64,000 nt of DNA from an uncultured Chloroflexota bacterium (GTDB lineage Bacteria; Chloroflexota; Anaerolineae; Aggregatilineales; Phototrophicaceae). The stretch is taken from positions 248,001-312,000 of the forward strand of contig CALJKV010000110.1 of assembly GCA_937974245.1 (NCBI GenBank). Direction: 5' to 3'. Shown here one piece after another: positions 17,416 through 25,547 of the stretch. How positions within the stretch are numbered: position 1 is the first letter of the stretch; every line of letters begins with the position of its first letter. Under the pieces are notes generated by a model that ran no database searches, had not been told where the DNA came from, and saw only the letters and a list, made by a program, of their open reading frames with translations. The position numbers and the translations under genes are program-made.

Positions 17416-18708
17416 TTATTCAAACGCCACGTTCAGCATGTGTGTGGAGCAGGAAATGCATGGGTCATAAGCGCGAACCAGCATTTCCAGCGCCAGTGTA
17501 ATATCCTCACGGGAGCGATCCAGGATTTGGGGGACGAGCGCCCGCATATCGGCTTCAATGTTTGCCAGGTTTTGCCCGGTGGGGATAATGCAGTTCGCCC
17601 CGACCACATATCCGTCTTCAATGACATAATTATGGAACAAAATGCCGCGTGGCACTTCGCACGCGCCGGTGCCTTCGCCAGAAAGCCGCGCTGGTGCTAC
17701 AGGCTCTTCCCATTGGATACCATGTTCGAGTAGTTTGTCAATCAGGGTGATCGAGTCATAGGTCGCGTGAGCGATTTCGACCACCTGCGCCACAGTGTTC
17801 ATATACGGATTAGTGCATCCGGGTTTCAGGCCCATTGCATCAGCGGCGGCGCGGGCCTGTGGATGCAGTTTGTCATGATTCACGTTAAAGCGTGCCAGCG
17901 CCCCGACCATGTATGACTGCCGCTGGTTGGCGGTGTGCTTGGCAGAAGAATGAGGCACGAGATACTCATTCGTTACATCGCGGTACTGTGAAACCGGCCA
18001 TGTCCCACCATCGGTGCTGGCAATTGTGCCGTCAATGAAGCTGTATTCACTGTCTTTTCGTAGTGCGATGTATTCAGTGTCACGCTCGAAATCCGGGATT
18101 GGCAGTGTTTGGTAGAGTTCAACCGTCGCGGTCACGTCGGTCAGCATCGCTTCCAAACGTTCGCGCAGGGAATAGAGTTCTTCGGTGGTTGGGAAATGGG
18201 TGAAGCCACCCACTGTCATGGCAATCGGATGGGTATGCCGCCCGCAGATGACCGCGCACAGATCGCCGGAGAGCTTCTTCATCCGCAGTGCTCGTAGCAC
18301 CACGTCCGGTGCGCTTTTCGCCAATGGGATCACGCTGCCCACGCCCAGGAAATCAGGGGCGATCAGCATATAGGCGTGCAGAATGTGGCTGTCGAGGATT
18401 TCGCCGTAGAAATTGAGTTTGCGCAGCAGGACGGTCTGCTGTGTGGGTTCAATCCCCAGCGCGGTTTCCGTCGCCCGCAGCGAAGTAGTGGCATGACCGA
18501 CAGCGCAGATCCCGCAAATCCGCGAGGTAATGGTCGAAGAATCGCCGTAAGGGCGCCCGCGCAGCATGGCCTCAAAGAAACGCGGCGTCTCCACGATTTG
18601 CAGTTCGCACTGTTTCAACTCGCCTTTTTGCACGTCCACGACGATGTTGCCGTGTCCTTCGACTCGTGTGAGGTGGTGGACATCCACCTTGACCGTTTTA
18701 ACTGTCAT
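17416..18708 (-). CDS. hydA: group 3b [NiFe] hydrogenase large (alpha) subunit
   Basis: The catalytic subunit (430 residues) that holds the Ni-Fe(CN)2CO centre and interconverts H2 with protons and electrons. The N-terminal ligand pair is C65 and C68 in RICGICAVGHA; the C-terminal pair is C417 and C420 in DPCISCSTH, followed by a tail MLNVAFE that is removed on maturation. RVEGHG near residue 16 is also conserved. It overlaps the small-subunit gene by 11 bases. The four-gene order matches cytoplasmic NAD(P)-linked sulfhydrogenases (hydBGDA). The enzyme may oxidise H2 or dispose of excess reductant; the direction cannot be read from sequence. Confidence 0.93.
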   Translation of the reverse strand: MTVKTVKVDVHHLTRVEGHGNIVVDVQKGELKQCELQIVETPRFFEAMLRGRPYGDSSTITSRICGICAVGHATTSLRATETALGIEPTQQTVLLRKLNFYGEILDSHILHAYMLIAPDFLGVGSVIPLAKSAPDVVLRALRMKKLSGDLCAVICGRHTHPIAMTVGGFTHFPTTEELYSLRERLEAMLTDVTATVELYQTLPIPDFERDTEYIALRKDSEYSFIDGTIASTDGGTWPVSQYRDVTNEYLVPHSSAKHTANQRQSYMVGALARFNVNHDKLHPQARAAADAMGLKPGCTNPYMNTVAQVVEIAHATYDSITLIDKLLEHGIQWEEPVAPARLSGEGTGACEVPRGILFHNYVIEDGYVVGANCIIPTGQNLANIEADMRALVPQILDRSREDITLALEMLVRAYDPCISCSTHMLNVAFE

Positions 18709-19459
18709 GGCCCGCTGCCTCCAATTCCATCCGCTGGTACGTCAGGAATACTGTCATCTTGGCTTCAATGTCGGTTTCATTCATGCCGTGTTCCGCCAGT
18801 ACGGTCCTGAGCGCCGGAATATTCGGGGCGGAGATCAGCCCCCGGCAGCCATCACAGCCTTCGCCATAAGTCGGGCAGATGGCATCACAGCCGGCTAGAG
18901 TAATCGGCCCCAGGCAGGTCATCCCGCGTTGGTAGACGCACACATTCCCTTTTAATTTGCAGTCAATACATACCGGATTATCCGGGATATAGGGCAGCCG
19001 CCCTTGCAGTAAATAGGTTACAGCGCGGATGAACTCGTTACGGTCAATCGGGCAGCCGGGAATGACGGCGTCAATCGGAATGACGGCGCTGATCGGCCTG
19101 GCGGGGTAGGTGGCATACCATTCAGCTTTGTCGCCATACACGTATTTGCGCACATCCTCCAATGGCATCCGGTTGCGGATTGCGTTCACGCCACCCAGGT
19201 GCGCACACGCCCCCAGTGCAATCACCAAATCGGCCTTTTCACGGATTTCCATGAGTTTTGCTTCATCGCCGGGGCGGGAGCACGACCCTTCAATAAAGGC
19301 AATCTGGTAGTCTTCCCCTTTTTCACTCATTGCCTCACGGAACTGCACAATATCTACCGCGTCCAGCAGTTCAGGATGGTCTTGCAGTGAATCGACCACC
19401 GTGAGCTGGCAGCCTTCGCAGCTTGTGAACTCGAAAAAAGCGATCTTCGGCTTTGCCAT
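18698..19459 (-). CDS. hydD: group 3b [NiFe] hydrogenase small (delta) subunit
   Basis: The electron-transfer subunit (253 residues from the ATG at 19457-19459) that carries Fe-S clusters from the active site. The proximal-cluster cysteines are in TSCEGCQL (about residues 14-17), GSCSRPGD, GACAHLGG and PGCPIDRNE. A C-terminal Cys-rich part (CIDCKLKGNVC, CLGP, CDAICPTYGEGCDGC) supplies two further clusters, as in full-length group 3b enzymes. There is no signal peptide, so the enzyme is cytoplasmic. GGAGG precedes the start, which shares one base with the stop of the FAD subunit. Confidence 0.92.
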   Translation of the reverse strand: MAKPKIAFFEFTSCEGCQLTVVDSLQDHPELLDAVDIVQFREAMSEKGEDYQIAFIEGSCSRPGDEAKLMEIREKADLVIALGACAHLGGVNAIRNRMPLEDVRKYVYGDKAEWYATYPARPISAVIPIDAVIPGCPIDRNEFIRAVTYLLQGRLPYIPDNPVCIDCKLKGNVCVYQRGMTCLGPITLAGCDAICPTYGEGCDGCRGLISAPNIPALRTVLAEHGMNETDIEAKMTVFLTYQRMELEAAGHDS

Positions 19460-20310
19460 CACAGCGCCTCCTCAAGGTGTTTAATATCGGCGTAGGAAAA
19501 CGATGGCCCATCCTGGCAGGTGTAAATATGCTGGAGCTGGCAGTGACCGCACTTACCGACGCCGCACTTCATCCGGCGCTCGAAACTGAACCAGATATTA
19601 CCCTCGGAGATGCCTTTGCCCAGTAGTTCCATCAGCACGAAGCGATACATAACCGGTGGGCCAACCACGACAGCCACCGTGTTGCGGGCGTGCAGGTGGA
19701 GGTTCTTGAACAAGGTGGTAATCACTCCGATATTGCCGCCCCAGGTGTCATCCGGGCGATCTACCGTCACATGGAGGTCTACATCAGCGCGAGCCTGCCA
19801 TTCCGCCAGTTCATCCCGGAACAGTAAGTCTTGCGGGCTGCGTGCGCCGTAGAGGATGGTGATACGTCCGTATTTGCCACGATCATCCAGCACCTCATTG
19901 ATGAGTGAACGCAGCGGCGCTAACCCCAGGCCGCCGGGGACAAAGAGCAAATCCTTGCCACGGAAGCGCTCAAAGGGGAAGCCGTGTCCGAACGGGCCGC
20001 GAATGCCGACGAACTGGCCGGGTTGCAGTTGGTGCAGCGCATTTGTCAGGTTGCCCACCCGCCGGATACACAGTTCAAATACGCTATTGGTGCGGCTGGG
20101 TGAAGACGTGATACTGATAGGCGCTTCGCCCACACCCATCAGTGAGACTTCAACAAACTGTCCTGGCCGGTGGCTGAGTGAGTAATGATGCGGCAGCTCC
20201 AGTGTAAACAATTTTTCCAGTTCCGTCAGGTCGCGCACAGCGGTGATCCGCGCTATCGTCGGGATATAGATTGAAGAATGTTGCAGAGTTTCTTTGAGCA
20301 GGGTTGTCAT
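19459..20310 (-). CDS. hydG: group 3b hydrogenase FAD/NAD(P)-binding (gamma) subunit
   Basis: A 283-residue ferredoxin-reductase-like subunit that passes electrons between FAD, a [2Fe-2S] cluster and NAD(P). The FAD-binding barrel includes RPGQFVEVSL and PISITSSPS; the nucleotide-binding domain begins at LLFVPGGLGLAPLRSL. The C-terminus has the [2Fe-2S] motif CGVGKCGHCQLQHIYTC. The ATG at 20308-20310 has a strong GGAGGTG site and overlaps the stop of the upstream beta subunit as ATGA, a sign of translational coupling. Confidence 0.92.
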   Translation of the reverse strand: MTTLLKETLQHSSIYIPTIARITAVRDLTELEKLFTLELPHHYSLSHRPGQFVEVSLMGVGEAPISITSSPSRTNSVFELCIRRVGNLTNALHQLQPGQFVGIRGPFGHGFPFERFRGKDLLFVPGGLGLAPLRSLINEVLDDRGKYGRITILYGARSPQDLLFRDELAEWQARADVDLHVTVDRPDDTWGGNIGVITTLFKNLHLHARNTVAVVVGPPVMYRFVLMELLGKGISEGNIWFSFERRMKCGVGKCGHCQLQHIYTCQDGPSFSYADIKHLEEAL

Positions 20311-21362
20311 GCCTTCACCTCCGCTGGTTCGGTACGCTGGCTGCGGCGGTAAAGTTCGTTGAAAGTTTCTACCGGTGTGATATGCACCAGGCAGGCCTGG
20401 GCGCACCGGCCACAGCCGACACAGCCCACCATGCCGAAGGCTTCATACTGGTATTTGCCTTTGCGTAAAAAGCGATGGCGCTGGCGCAGGGCGCGTTTGG
20501 AGCGGAAGTTATGCCCACCGGCCACCAATGCGAATTCTTCAACCTGGCATGAATCCCAGGTGCGGACACGTTGGCCGTTTTTCAGGGTTAAGTCTACATT
20601 GTCGCTGACATCGAAGCAGTAGCAGGTGGGGCAAACTTTGGTGCACATCCCGCACGCCAGGCAGCGATCCCCTAATTCATTCCAGTAGCCGCTCTTCTGG
20701 CTCAGGTTGAGGATGTCAGGCAGTTCTGTCACGTCAAAATCCAGCCGGTACGAGAAACGCGGCCATTTTTCGGTCAGTACCCGGCTGAGAAGCTGGTAAT
20801 CATCATCGCTGGCTTCCCATACCTGGTCGAATCCTTCCAGTAACTTCTCGCCTTTTTCCGAGCCGATATCCACTGTATAGGCCGTTCCCAGGTCGGTGAG
20901 GTGCAGGTCAAATTCTTCCGGGACGGTCAATGTGCCCATGCTCTTGCAGAATGAATGTTCCATACACGGCTTAAGACACTCAATACTCACCAGATAGGTG
21001 TTGGCGCGATGGGTCTGGTAGTGCTGGTCGGCGTACCCGTTATTATGAACGTGATCCAGCAGGCGGATCGCGTGCATATCACAGGTGTGTACCCCCAGTA
21101 TCACTGTTGGCTCGACTTTTATGTTTGCTTCGATTCGCATCCCGCTGTTCTGGAAGTTAAACAAGACTTCACGAGGGGGCAGCAGGTACTGCTTGGGGGG
21201 GAGGACGGATGTCGGATAGTCCAGTGCCAGGTCAGCCGGATCGTTGATTTCGGCAAAAACGTACTGTCCGTGCCGAGGTTGAGGGCCGACCACCCGATAA
21301 CCAGCACGGAGGTGGTTCACCCAATCCACCAGTGCCGATTTTGGCATGATCTTGAAACCCAT
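20307..21362 (-). CDS. hydB: group 3b hydrogenase 4Fe-4S (beta) subunit
   Basis: First gene of the hydrogenase operon; 351 residues. The C-terminal half holds two [4Fe-4S] motifs, CLACGMCTKVCPTCYC and CVGCGRCAQACLVHITPV, which link the small subunit to the FAD subunit. The N-terminal part matches the HydB/AsrA-like region (for example EINDPADLALDY and LGVHTCDMHAIRLLD). I chose the ATG at 21360-21362 (MGFKIMPKS) because GGAG precedes it; a later ATG at MPKSAL is possible. The promoter and operator lie 28-80 bases upstream. Confidence 0.9.
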   Translation of the reverse strand: MGFKIMPKSALVDWVNHLRAGYRVVGPQPRHGQYVFAEINDPADLALDYPTSVLPPKQYLLPPREVLFNFQNSGMRIEANIKVEPTVILGVHTCDMHAIRLLDHVHNNGYADQHYQTHRANTYLVSIECLKPCMEHSFCKSMGTLTVPEEFDLHLTDLGTAYTVDIGSEKGEKLLEGFDQVWEASDDDYQLLSRVLTEKWPRFSYRLDFDVTELPDILNLSQKSGYWNELGDRCLACGMCTKVCPTCYCFDVSDNVDLTLKNGQRVRTWDSCQVEEFALVAGGHNFRSKRALRQRHRFLRKGKYQYEAFGMVGCVGCGRCAQACLVHITPVETFNELYRRSQRTEPAEVKA

Positions 21363-21389
21363 ATAGCGTTTGCTCCAATCGCAATTGTT

Positions 21390-21405
21390 TGTGAAAAAAA
21401 TCACA
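21390..21405. promoter_or_regulatory. perfect CRP/FNR-family palindrome before the hydrogenase operon
   Basis: TGTGA-N6-TCACA, an exact match to the classical CRP consensus half-sites. It lies just downstream of the predicted -10 box (about +2 to +17), so a bound protein would most likely block transcription. The cognate CRP/FNR-type regulator is not in the window. Confidence 0.65.
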
Positions 21406-21414
21406 TTCCTGACT

Positions 21415-21442
21415 ATTGTACGCTATTTGGAACGCTTGTCTA
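21415..21442 (-). promoter_or_regulatory. sigma-70 promoter of the hydrogenase operon
   Basis: On the minus strand, TAGACA (complement of 21437-21442), 16 bases, then TACAAT (complement of 21415-21420). It points into hydB about 50 bases downstream. Confidence 0.6.
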
Positions 21443-21590
21443 TATGATGGTTTTCATACAAAAACGGTGACAACTGGCGAGAAAACCGCTGGCCGTTAGC
21501 CCGCCTGGATATGCGGTGGCACATGAAAGCAATTCTACGAATAGAAAGGCGGCATCTTGAGAGACTGGCTTCCGCTAACGTGCTATCCGG

Positions 21591-22775
21591 CTATTGCGTC
21601 GGAAACGAATCGCCCAGCAACGTTTCTAAGTACGGCGTGACATCCCAGAAGGTTTTGAGTGCCTGGTATTCGGCCAGGAATGCCGGGTCGCCGGGGGTGG
21701 TGCGTTTGACGGCGCGGATCATCAGGTTGCGATCGGTGTGTTCGCTGGAAACGAATTCCACCACGTCGGTTTTGTAGCCCATAATCCGCAGAATCAGCGC
21801 GCGAAAACTGTCGGTCAGGATGTCTACCATGCGCTTTTTGAGGATGCCGTGCCGCATAACCGGGCGGAACGGATCAATGCCGTTTTCAAGCTGCTGATGC
21901 AGGTGGTGATGACAGCAGGGGACGGCCAGAATCAGCCCTGCACCCCAGCGGATACCTTGTAAAAGCGCCTCATCGGTGGCGGTGTCGCAGGCGTGCAGCG
22001 CCAGTACAATATCGGGTGGGGTTAATGGCACATAGTCCATAATCGGGGCATGATAAAAGCATACCTGCGGCGTATTGAGTTCCAGGCTGTAAGCCGCGCT
22101 TTTTTCGATCAGCCCGGCATTGGTGTCTATGCCGTCCATGTGCGCCGGAATACCGCGAATGTCGTTGATATAGTGATAGGCGGCGAACGTCAGGTAGGAC
22201 GAACCGCAGCCGCAGTCCAGGATGTTAATGGGGGAATGGTCAAAACCATTGAGCGTTCCGGTGTGGTCGAGCAGTTTGAGGAACTCGTTGATCTGCGTGA
22301 ATTTGCCCTGCATGTTGGCCTTCACCGTGCCGTCGGCATTCATAATACCGACAGCCTGCATGAACGGGTCGGGCTGCCCGGCGGGAATCGGCAGAGTCTT
22401 GCTGGCATCGTGGGTGAGATCGGGCGCGGGCGCGCTGGGCAGGTGGCGGTGGATGATGGCTTTCCCTTTTTTGGTGATCTGGAAGTCAAGATCGGCATCG
22501 GTGGTGCGTACCTGGATGCTGCTATAAGGAATCCCCAGGATCGCATCAAGTTCATTCTCGGCGGCTTCCCCGGTGTAGTTCTTAGAGATGTCCTGTTTGG
22601 TGTCAAGGCGCGATATCTGCAAGTGCCAGCGGTCTTTAATCAGGATAGGCCGGGCAGTAATCATGCGCCAGGGAACGGGTTCGCCGCGCACTTTGCCTTT
22701 GAGGGTGAGTGAGATAAATGAGTCATCGCCCAGCACGATGCGTTTGATCGTTTCGCGGTAGTTTTCAGTCGTCAT
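21591..22775 (-). CDS. class I SAM-dependent methyltransferase (methyltransferase-32/METTL25-like)
   Basis: A 394-residue protein with a C-terminal SAM-dependent methyltransferase fold. Motif I is ILDCGCGSSYLTFAAYHY, followed by an acidic IDTNAGLI loop; LALHACDTATDEALLQG and VPCCHHHLHQQ are typical of the METTL25/RRNAD1-like methyltransferase-32 group, in some members of which the CCHH stretch is a substrate-side signature. The N-terminal 150 residues are an extra domain I do not recognise. The target is unknown; the HACD segment recurs in putative RNA or small-molecule methyltransferases. It is divergent from endonuclease V across 87 bases. Confidence 0.78.
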   Translation of the reverse strand: MTTENYRETIKRIVLGDDSFISLTLKGKVRGEPVPWRMITARPILIKDRWHLQISRLDTKQDISKNYTGEAAENELDAILGIPYSSIQVRTTDADLDFQITKKGKAIIHRHLPSAPAPDLTHDASKTLPIPAGQPDPFMQAVGIMNADGTVKANMQGKFTQINEFLKLLDHTGTLNGFDHSPINILDCGCGSSYLTFAAYHYINDIRGIPAHMDGIDTNAGLIEKSAAYSLELNTPQVCFYHAPIMDYVPLTPPDIVLALHACDTATDEALLQGIRWGAGLILAVPCCHHHLHQQLENGIDPFRPVMRHGILKKRMVDILTDSFRALILRIMGYKTDVVEFVSSEHTDRNLMIRAVKRTTPGDPAFLAEYQALKTFWDVTPYLETLLGDSFPTQ

Positions 22776-22862
22776 GTAGGGTTATCTGTAACCTGGTTTT
22801 GCGTGCTTGTTTGGTGATTATAATATAAGATGACCCGCTAAGCAGGAGAGGAATTCATCCCC

Positions 22863-23522
22863 ATGCGCCTCGAACACCGCCATAACTGGGACATTACACC
22901 GAGCGAAGCCATTGCGCTGCAAAAATCGCTGGCTGCCGAAGTCATCCATGACCGCCCGATTGACCTGGATTCCGTGCGGTTGGTGGCAGGCGTGGATGTC
23001 AGTGTCAAGAACAATGTCTCCCGCGCTGCGGTGGTCGTGCTGACCTTCCCCGGCCTGGAAATCGTGGAAACTGTCCTGGCGACACAGCCAACACCGTTCC
23101 CGTACATCCCCGGCCTGCTTAGTTTCCGCGAGGGGCCGGTGCTGGTGGAGGCGTTCGGCAAGCTGCAACACGAACCGGACGCCTTCATATTCGACGGCAT
23201 GGGGCGCATCCACCCGCGCCGCATCGGAATCGCCTCGCACCTGGGATTATGGTTGGGACGGTCTACGATTGGCTGCGGCAAAACCCACTTTATCGGGGAC
23301 TACGACGAACCGGGAAGCCAACAGGGCGCGGCCAGCCCCCTGACCGACAAAGGTGAACGATTAGGGATGGTGCTGCGGACACGGGCGAACGTCAAGCCGG
23401 TGTATATCTCCCCCGGCCACCTGGCGGACATCTCTACGGCGATGGAACTGACACTGTGCTGTGTAACGCGCTACCGCCTGCCCGAACCGATTCGCGCCGC
23501 GCACCATGCGGCAGGGTTGTAG
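22863..23522 (+). CDS. nfi: endonuclease V (deoxyinosine 3' endonuclease)
   Basis: Cuts DNA at the second bond 3' of deoxyinosine, starting repair of deaminated adenine; it also acts on inosine RNA in some species. The 219-residue length matches the family. Catalytic and metal residues appear as VAGVDVS (Asp), YIPGLLSFREGP (with Tyr wedge and Glu), FDGMGRIHPRRIGIASHLG (Asp and His) and GCGKTHFIG (Lys). An AGGAGAGGAA site precedes the ATG and a TATAAT box lies about 50 bases upstream. It appears complete and standard. Confidence 0.93.
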   Translation: MRLEHRHNWDITPSEAIALQKSLAAEVIHDRPIDLDSVRLVAGVDVSVKNNVSRAAVVVLTFPGLEIVETVLATQPTPFPYIPGLLSFREGPVLVEAFGKLQHEPDAFIFDGMGRIHPRRIGIASHLGLWLGRSTIGCGKTHFIGDYDEPGSQQGAASPLTDKGERLGMVLRTRANVKPVYISPGHLADISTAMELTLCCVTRYRLPEPIRAAHHAAGL

Positions 23523-23533
23523 CTGGGGAACAG

Positions 23534-24061
23534 TTATCCGCGTTTGCCCCACCAGTACAGTAAAGTGCTGCCATCGGTGAAGCCCAGGGGCAGGAATGCC
23601 CCCAGGCCGAACACGAAGAAATTGTCGAAAGCGAAGAAAGCCAGCAACCACCACAGCACGCCTCCGCTGCCGAGCAGGAGCGTGATAATCCCGGCAACAG
23701 CGCCAACGAGGATGCTGAATGCCGGGCCACCCAGCGCCCGCCGGATATGCACCGCAGCGGGGAGTTCCGGCTCATTGCGCGGGTAAATGGACATAGCCAG
23801 CAACATCCAGTAGCGCACGCCGATCATCGGATAGCCGGTGGCGCTGGCTGCGTAGCTGTGGCCGTACTGGTGGATGAACTCGCCCACGAAATGCAGAGCA
23901 GCGGCGGCTAACCCGCCTAGCACCGCCTCCAGAACGGAGAATTGCAGCACAAAAAGGCCAACCCCAGCCAAAACCACCCAGAGAGCCAGTCCCCACAGCG
24001 GCACCGATGGCGCAGCTGTGACTTCCAGCCCGGCGATGCGTCCTACTTTAAGGCTAGCCAT
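23534..24061 (-). CDS. membrane protein related to M50 site-2 proteases, HExxH changed to HQxxH
   Basis: A 175-residue protein with about four hydrophobic helices. The first helix pair is followed by EFIHQYGHSYAAS, which sits where intramembrane metalloproteases have HExxH; here the catalytic Glu is Gln (H64-Q65-Y66-G67-H68). A downstream NEPELPAAVHIRRALGGPAFSILVG segment resembles the second conserved helix of that family. The protein may therefore be a pseudoprotease or use another activity. The start at 24059-24061 follows an AGGAGCAAAT site. It lies 10 bases after the M23 peptidase gene and is likely in one operon with it. Confidence 0.7.
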   Translation of the reverse strand: MASLKVGRIAGLEVTAAPSVPLWGLALWVVLAGVGLFVLQFSVLEAVLGGLAAAALHFVGEFIHQYGHSYAASATGYPMIGVRYWMLLAMSIYPRNEPELPAAVHIRRALGGPAFSILVGAVAGIITLLLGSGGVLWWLLAFFAFDNFFVFGLGAFLPLGFTDGSTLLYWWGKRG

Positions 24062-24071
24062 GTATTTGCTC

Positions 24072-25355
24072 CTAAAATCCAATGGTCGCGGTAGGGTCCT
24101 GCGGTGTCTGGCCGTAACGAATCTCAAAGTGCAGGTGTGGCCCGGATGAGTTCCCCGTGTTGCCCACCATGCCGATCTGTTGGCCCACAGTGACAATCTG
24201 GCCGCAGCCGACGGTAGTCCCACTCATATGGCCGTAGAGTGTCAGATACGGGCCATGTGCCAGCACCACCATTGTCCCATAGCCCCATGAGTTCCAGCCA
24301 TTAAAGATGACCACGCCGCTGTTTGCCGCGTAGACCGGCGTTCCTATCGGCGCTGCCAGGTCAACCCCGGTATGCCACGAGGTGAAGCCGCGTACCCAGG
24401 AATAACTGTTGAGAGGCTGCGCCCAATATGCCCCGCCGCCTGGATTTTGTACCGCGCCGCAGCTCCCTGGTTGGCCGGGGGCGAACTGGGTGACAAAGCC
24501 GCTGGATGTGCCACCGTTGCCGCCGTCATCGGTTACAATGCCCGGATTCCAGGTGATTTCTTCTGCCTGACCATCAGGGATGACGACCCATGTCCCACTT
24601 GGCAGAATTGTATCCAGGTCGTATCCCGCCAGCACACCGTTAAACTCCGAATCCAGGATGGTATAGGGGTCAACAACTTTGTACTCAGCAGCCAGGTCTT
24701 GTACTGTTTTGCTGCCGATAGCTTGCACGTACACGCCATCTACTGGCAGAATGTTGATCTGGTCGCCAGGACTCAGCACACGGATAATACTGCGCGAATT
24801 CGCCCAGGCGATAGACTCCGGTTCGAGGCCGAAACGCTCCGCAATCGAGTAAATCGAGTCGCCTTTAACAGCCTCATACTGGATGACCTCGTTACGGGGG
24901 CGATCCGGCACGGTGGTAAATGGCTCATACATGTTGCGCACGATCTGAAATGGTGCGATGTTATGCAATGATTGCAGGGGTTGGCTCAATAGAGCCGCAG
25001 ACTGCTCCGGGCTGATCGTCGGCGGTAGGGATTCACCGGGGTTCACAGCAGTACTCGGCAGTATGGCCTCAGCAGTAGGTACGTCTGCCACAGCGGTAGG
25101 CTGCTGCGTCACTTGCTGCTGAGGGATGGGTTCGGGTTCAGGTGTGCTGGCGGGCCAGAGCAGCAGCAGTGCGGTTGCAATGGTCAGCACAGCGGCGGCC
25201 ACCAGGCTGGCAAACCCGGCCAGTCGCCGCCATCCGGGGAGTGTTTCCTCGGCATCGCCGCCCAGGTCTACCGGTTGCATCGAGAGCGATGGGTTGGTAT
25301 CGGCCAGGGGGTCTATCGGTGGTTCATCCAGCCACGTCTGTTTTTGATCGGTCAT
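24072..25355 (-). CDS. membrane-anchored LysM/M23 peptidoglycan endopeptidase
   Basis: A 427-residue cell-wall protein. Residues 1-45 are cytoplasmic, one helix spans about 46-68, a Pro/Thr-rich stretch follows, then a LysM domain at about 158-205 (VKGDSIYSIAERFGLEPESI) and a second, weaker LysM-like unit to about 262. The C-terminal LytM/M23 zinc peptidase domain has HTGVD (H328, D332), H376 in LYGHM, and HLHFE (H407, H409), the complete metal and catalytic set. It would cut peptide cross-links in the wall or activate another hydrolase. It starts 192 bases after the NrfD gene stop, and may be separately transcribed. Confidence 0.9.
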   Translation of the reverse strand: MTDQKQTWLDEPPIDPLADTNPSLSMQPVDLGGDAEETLPGWRRLAGFASLVAAAVLTIATALLLLWPASTPEPEPIPQQQVTQQPTAVADVPTAEAILPSTAVNPGESLPPTISPEQSAALLSQPLQSLHNIAPFQIVRNMYEPFTTVPDRPRNEVIQYEAVKGDSIYSIAERFGLEPESIAWANSRSIIRVLSPGDQINILPVDGVYVQAIGSKTVQDLAAEYKVVDPYTILDSEFNGVLAGYDLDTILPSGTWVVIPDGQAEEITWNPGIVTDDGGNGGTSSGFVTQFAPGQPGSCGAVQNPGGGAYWAQPLNSYSWVRGFTSWHTGVDLAAPIGTPVYAANSGVVIFNGWNSWGYGTMVVLAHGPYLTLYGHMSGTTVGCGQIVTVGQQIGMVGNTGNSSGPHLHFEIRYGQTPQDPTATIGF

Positions 25356-25547
25356 GTCTTAAACCTCACACTCAACAAATATTCCCCCCACCAGGCCGAA
25401 TCCTATACTACCCGGCGGTGGATGGCAAGAGAGAAGGGGATTCTTGTCGTTGTGACGGGGGAAACGCAGCTGTGAAATGGGGTGAATAAGACGGGGAGCA
25501 TACCCGGACGCCCCCCGCAGTTTAATCGTAAAATCTGGCAATCGGTA

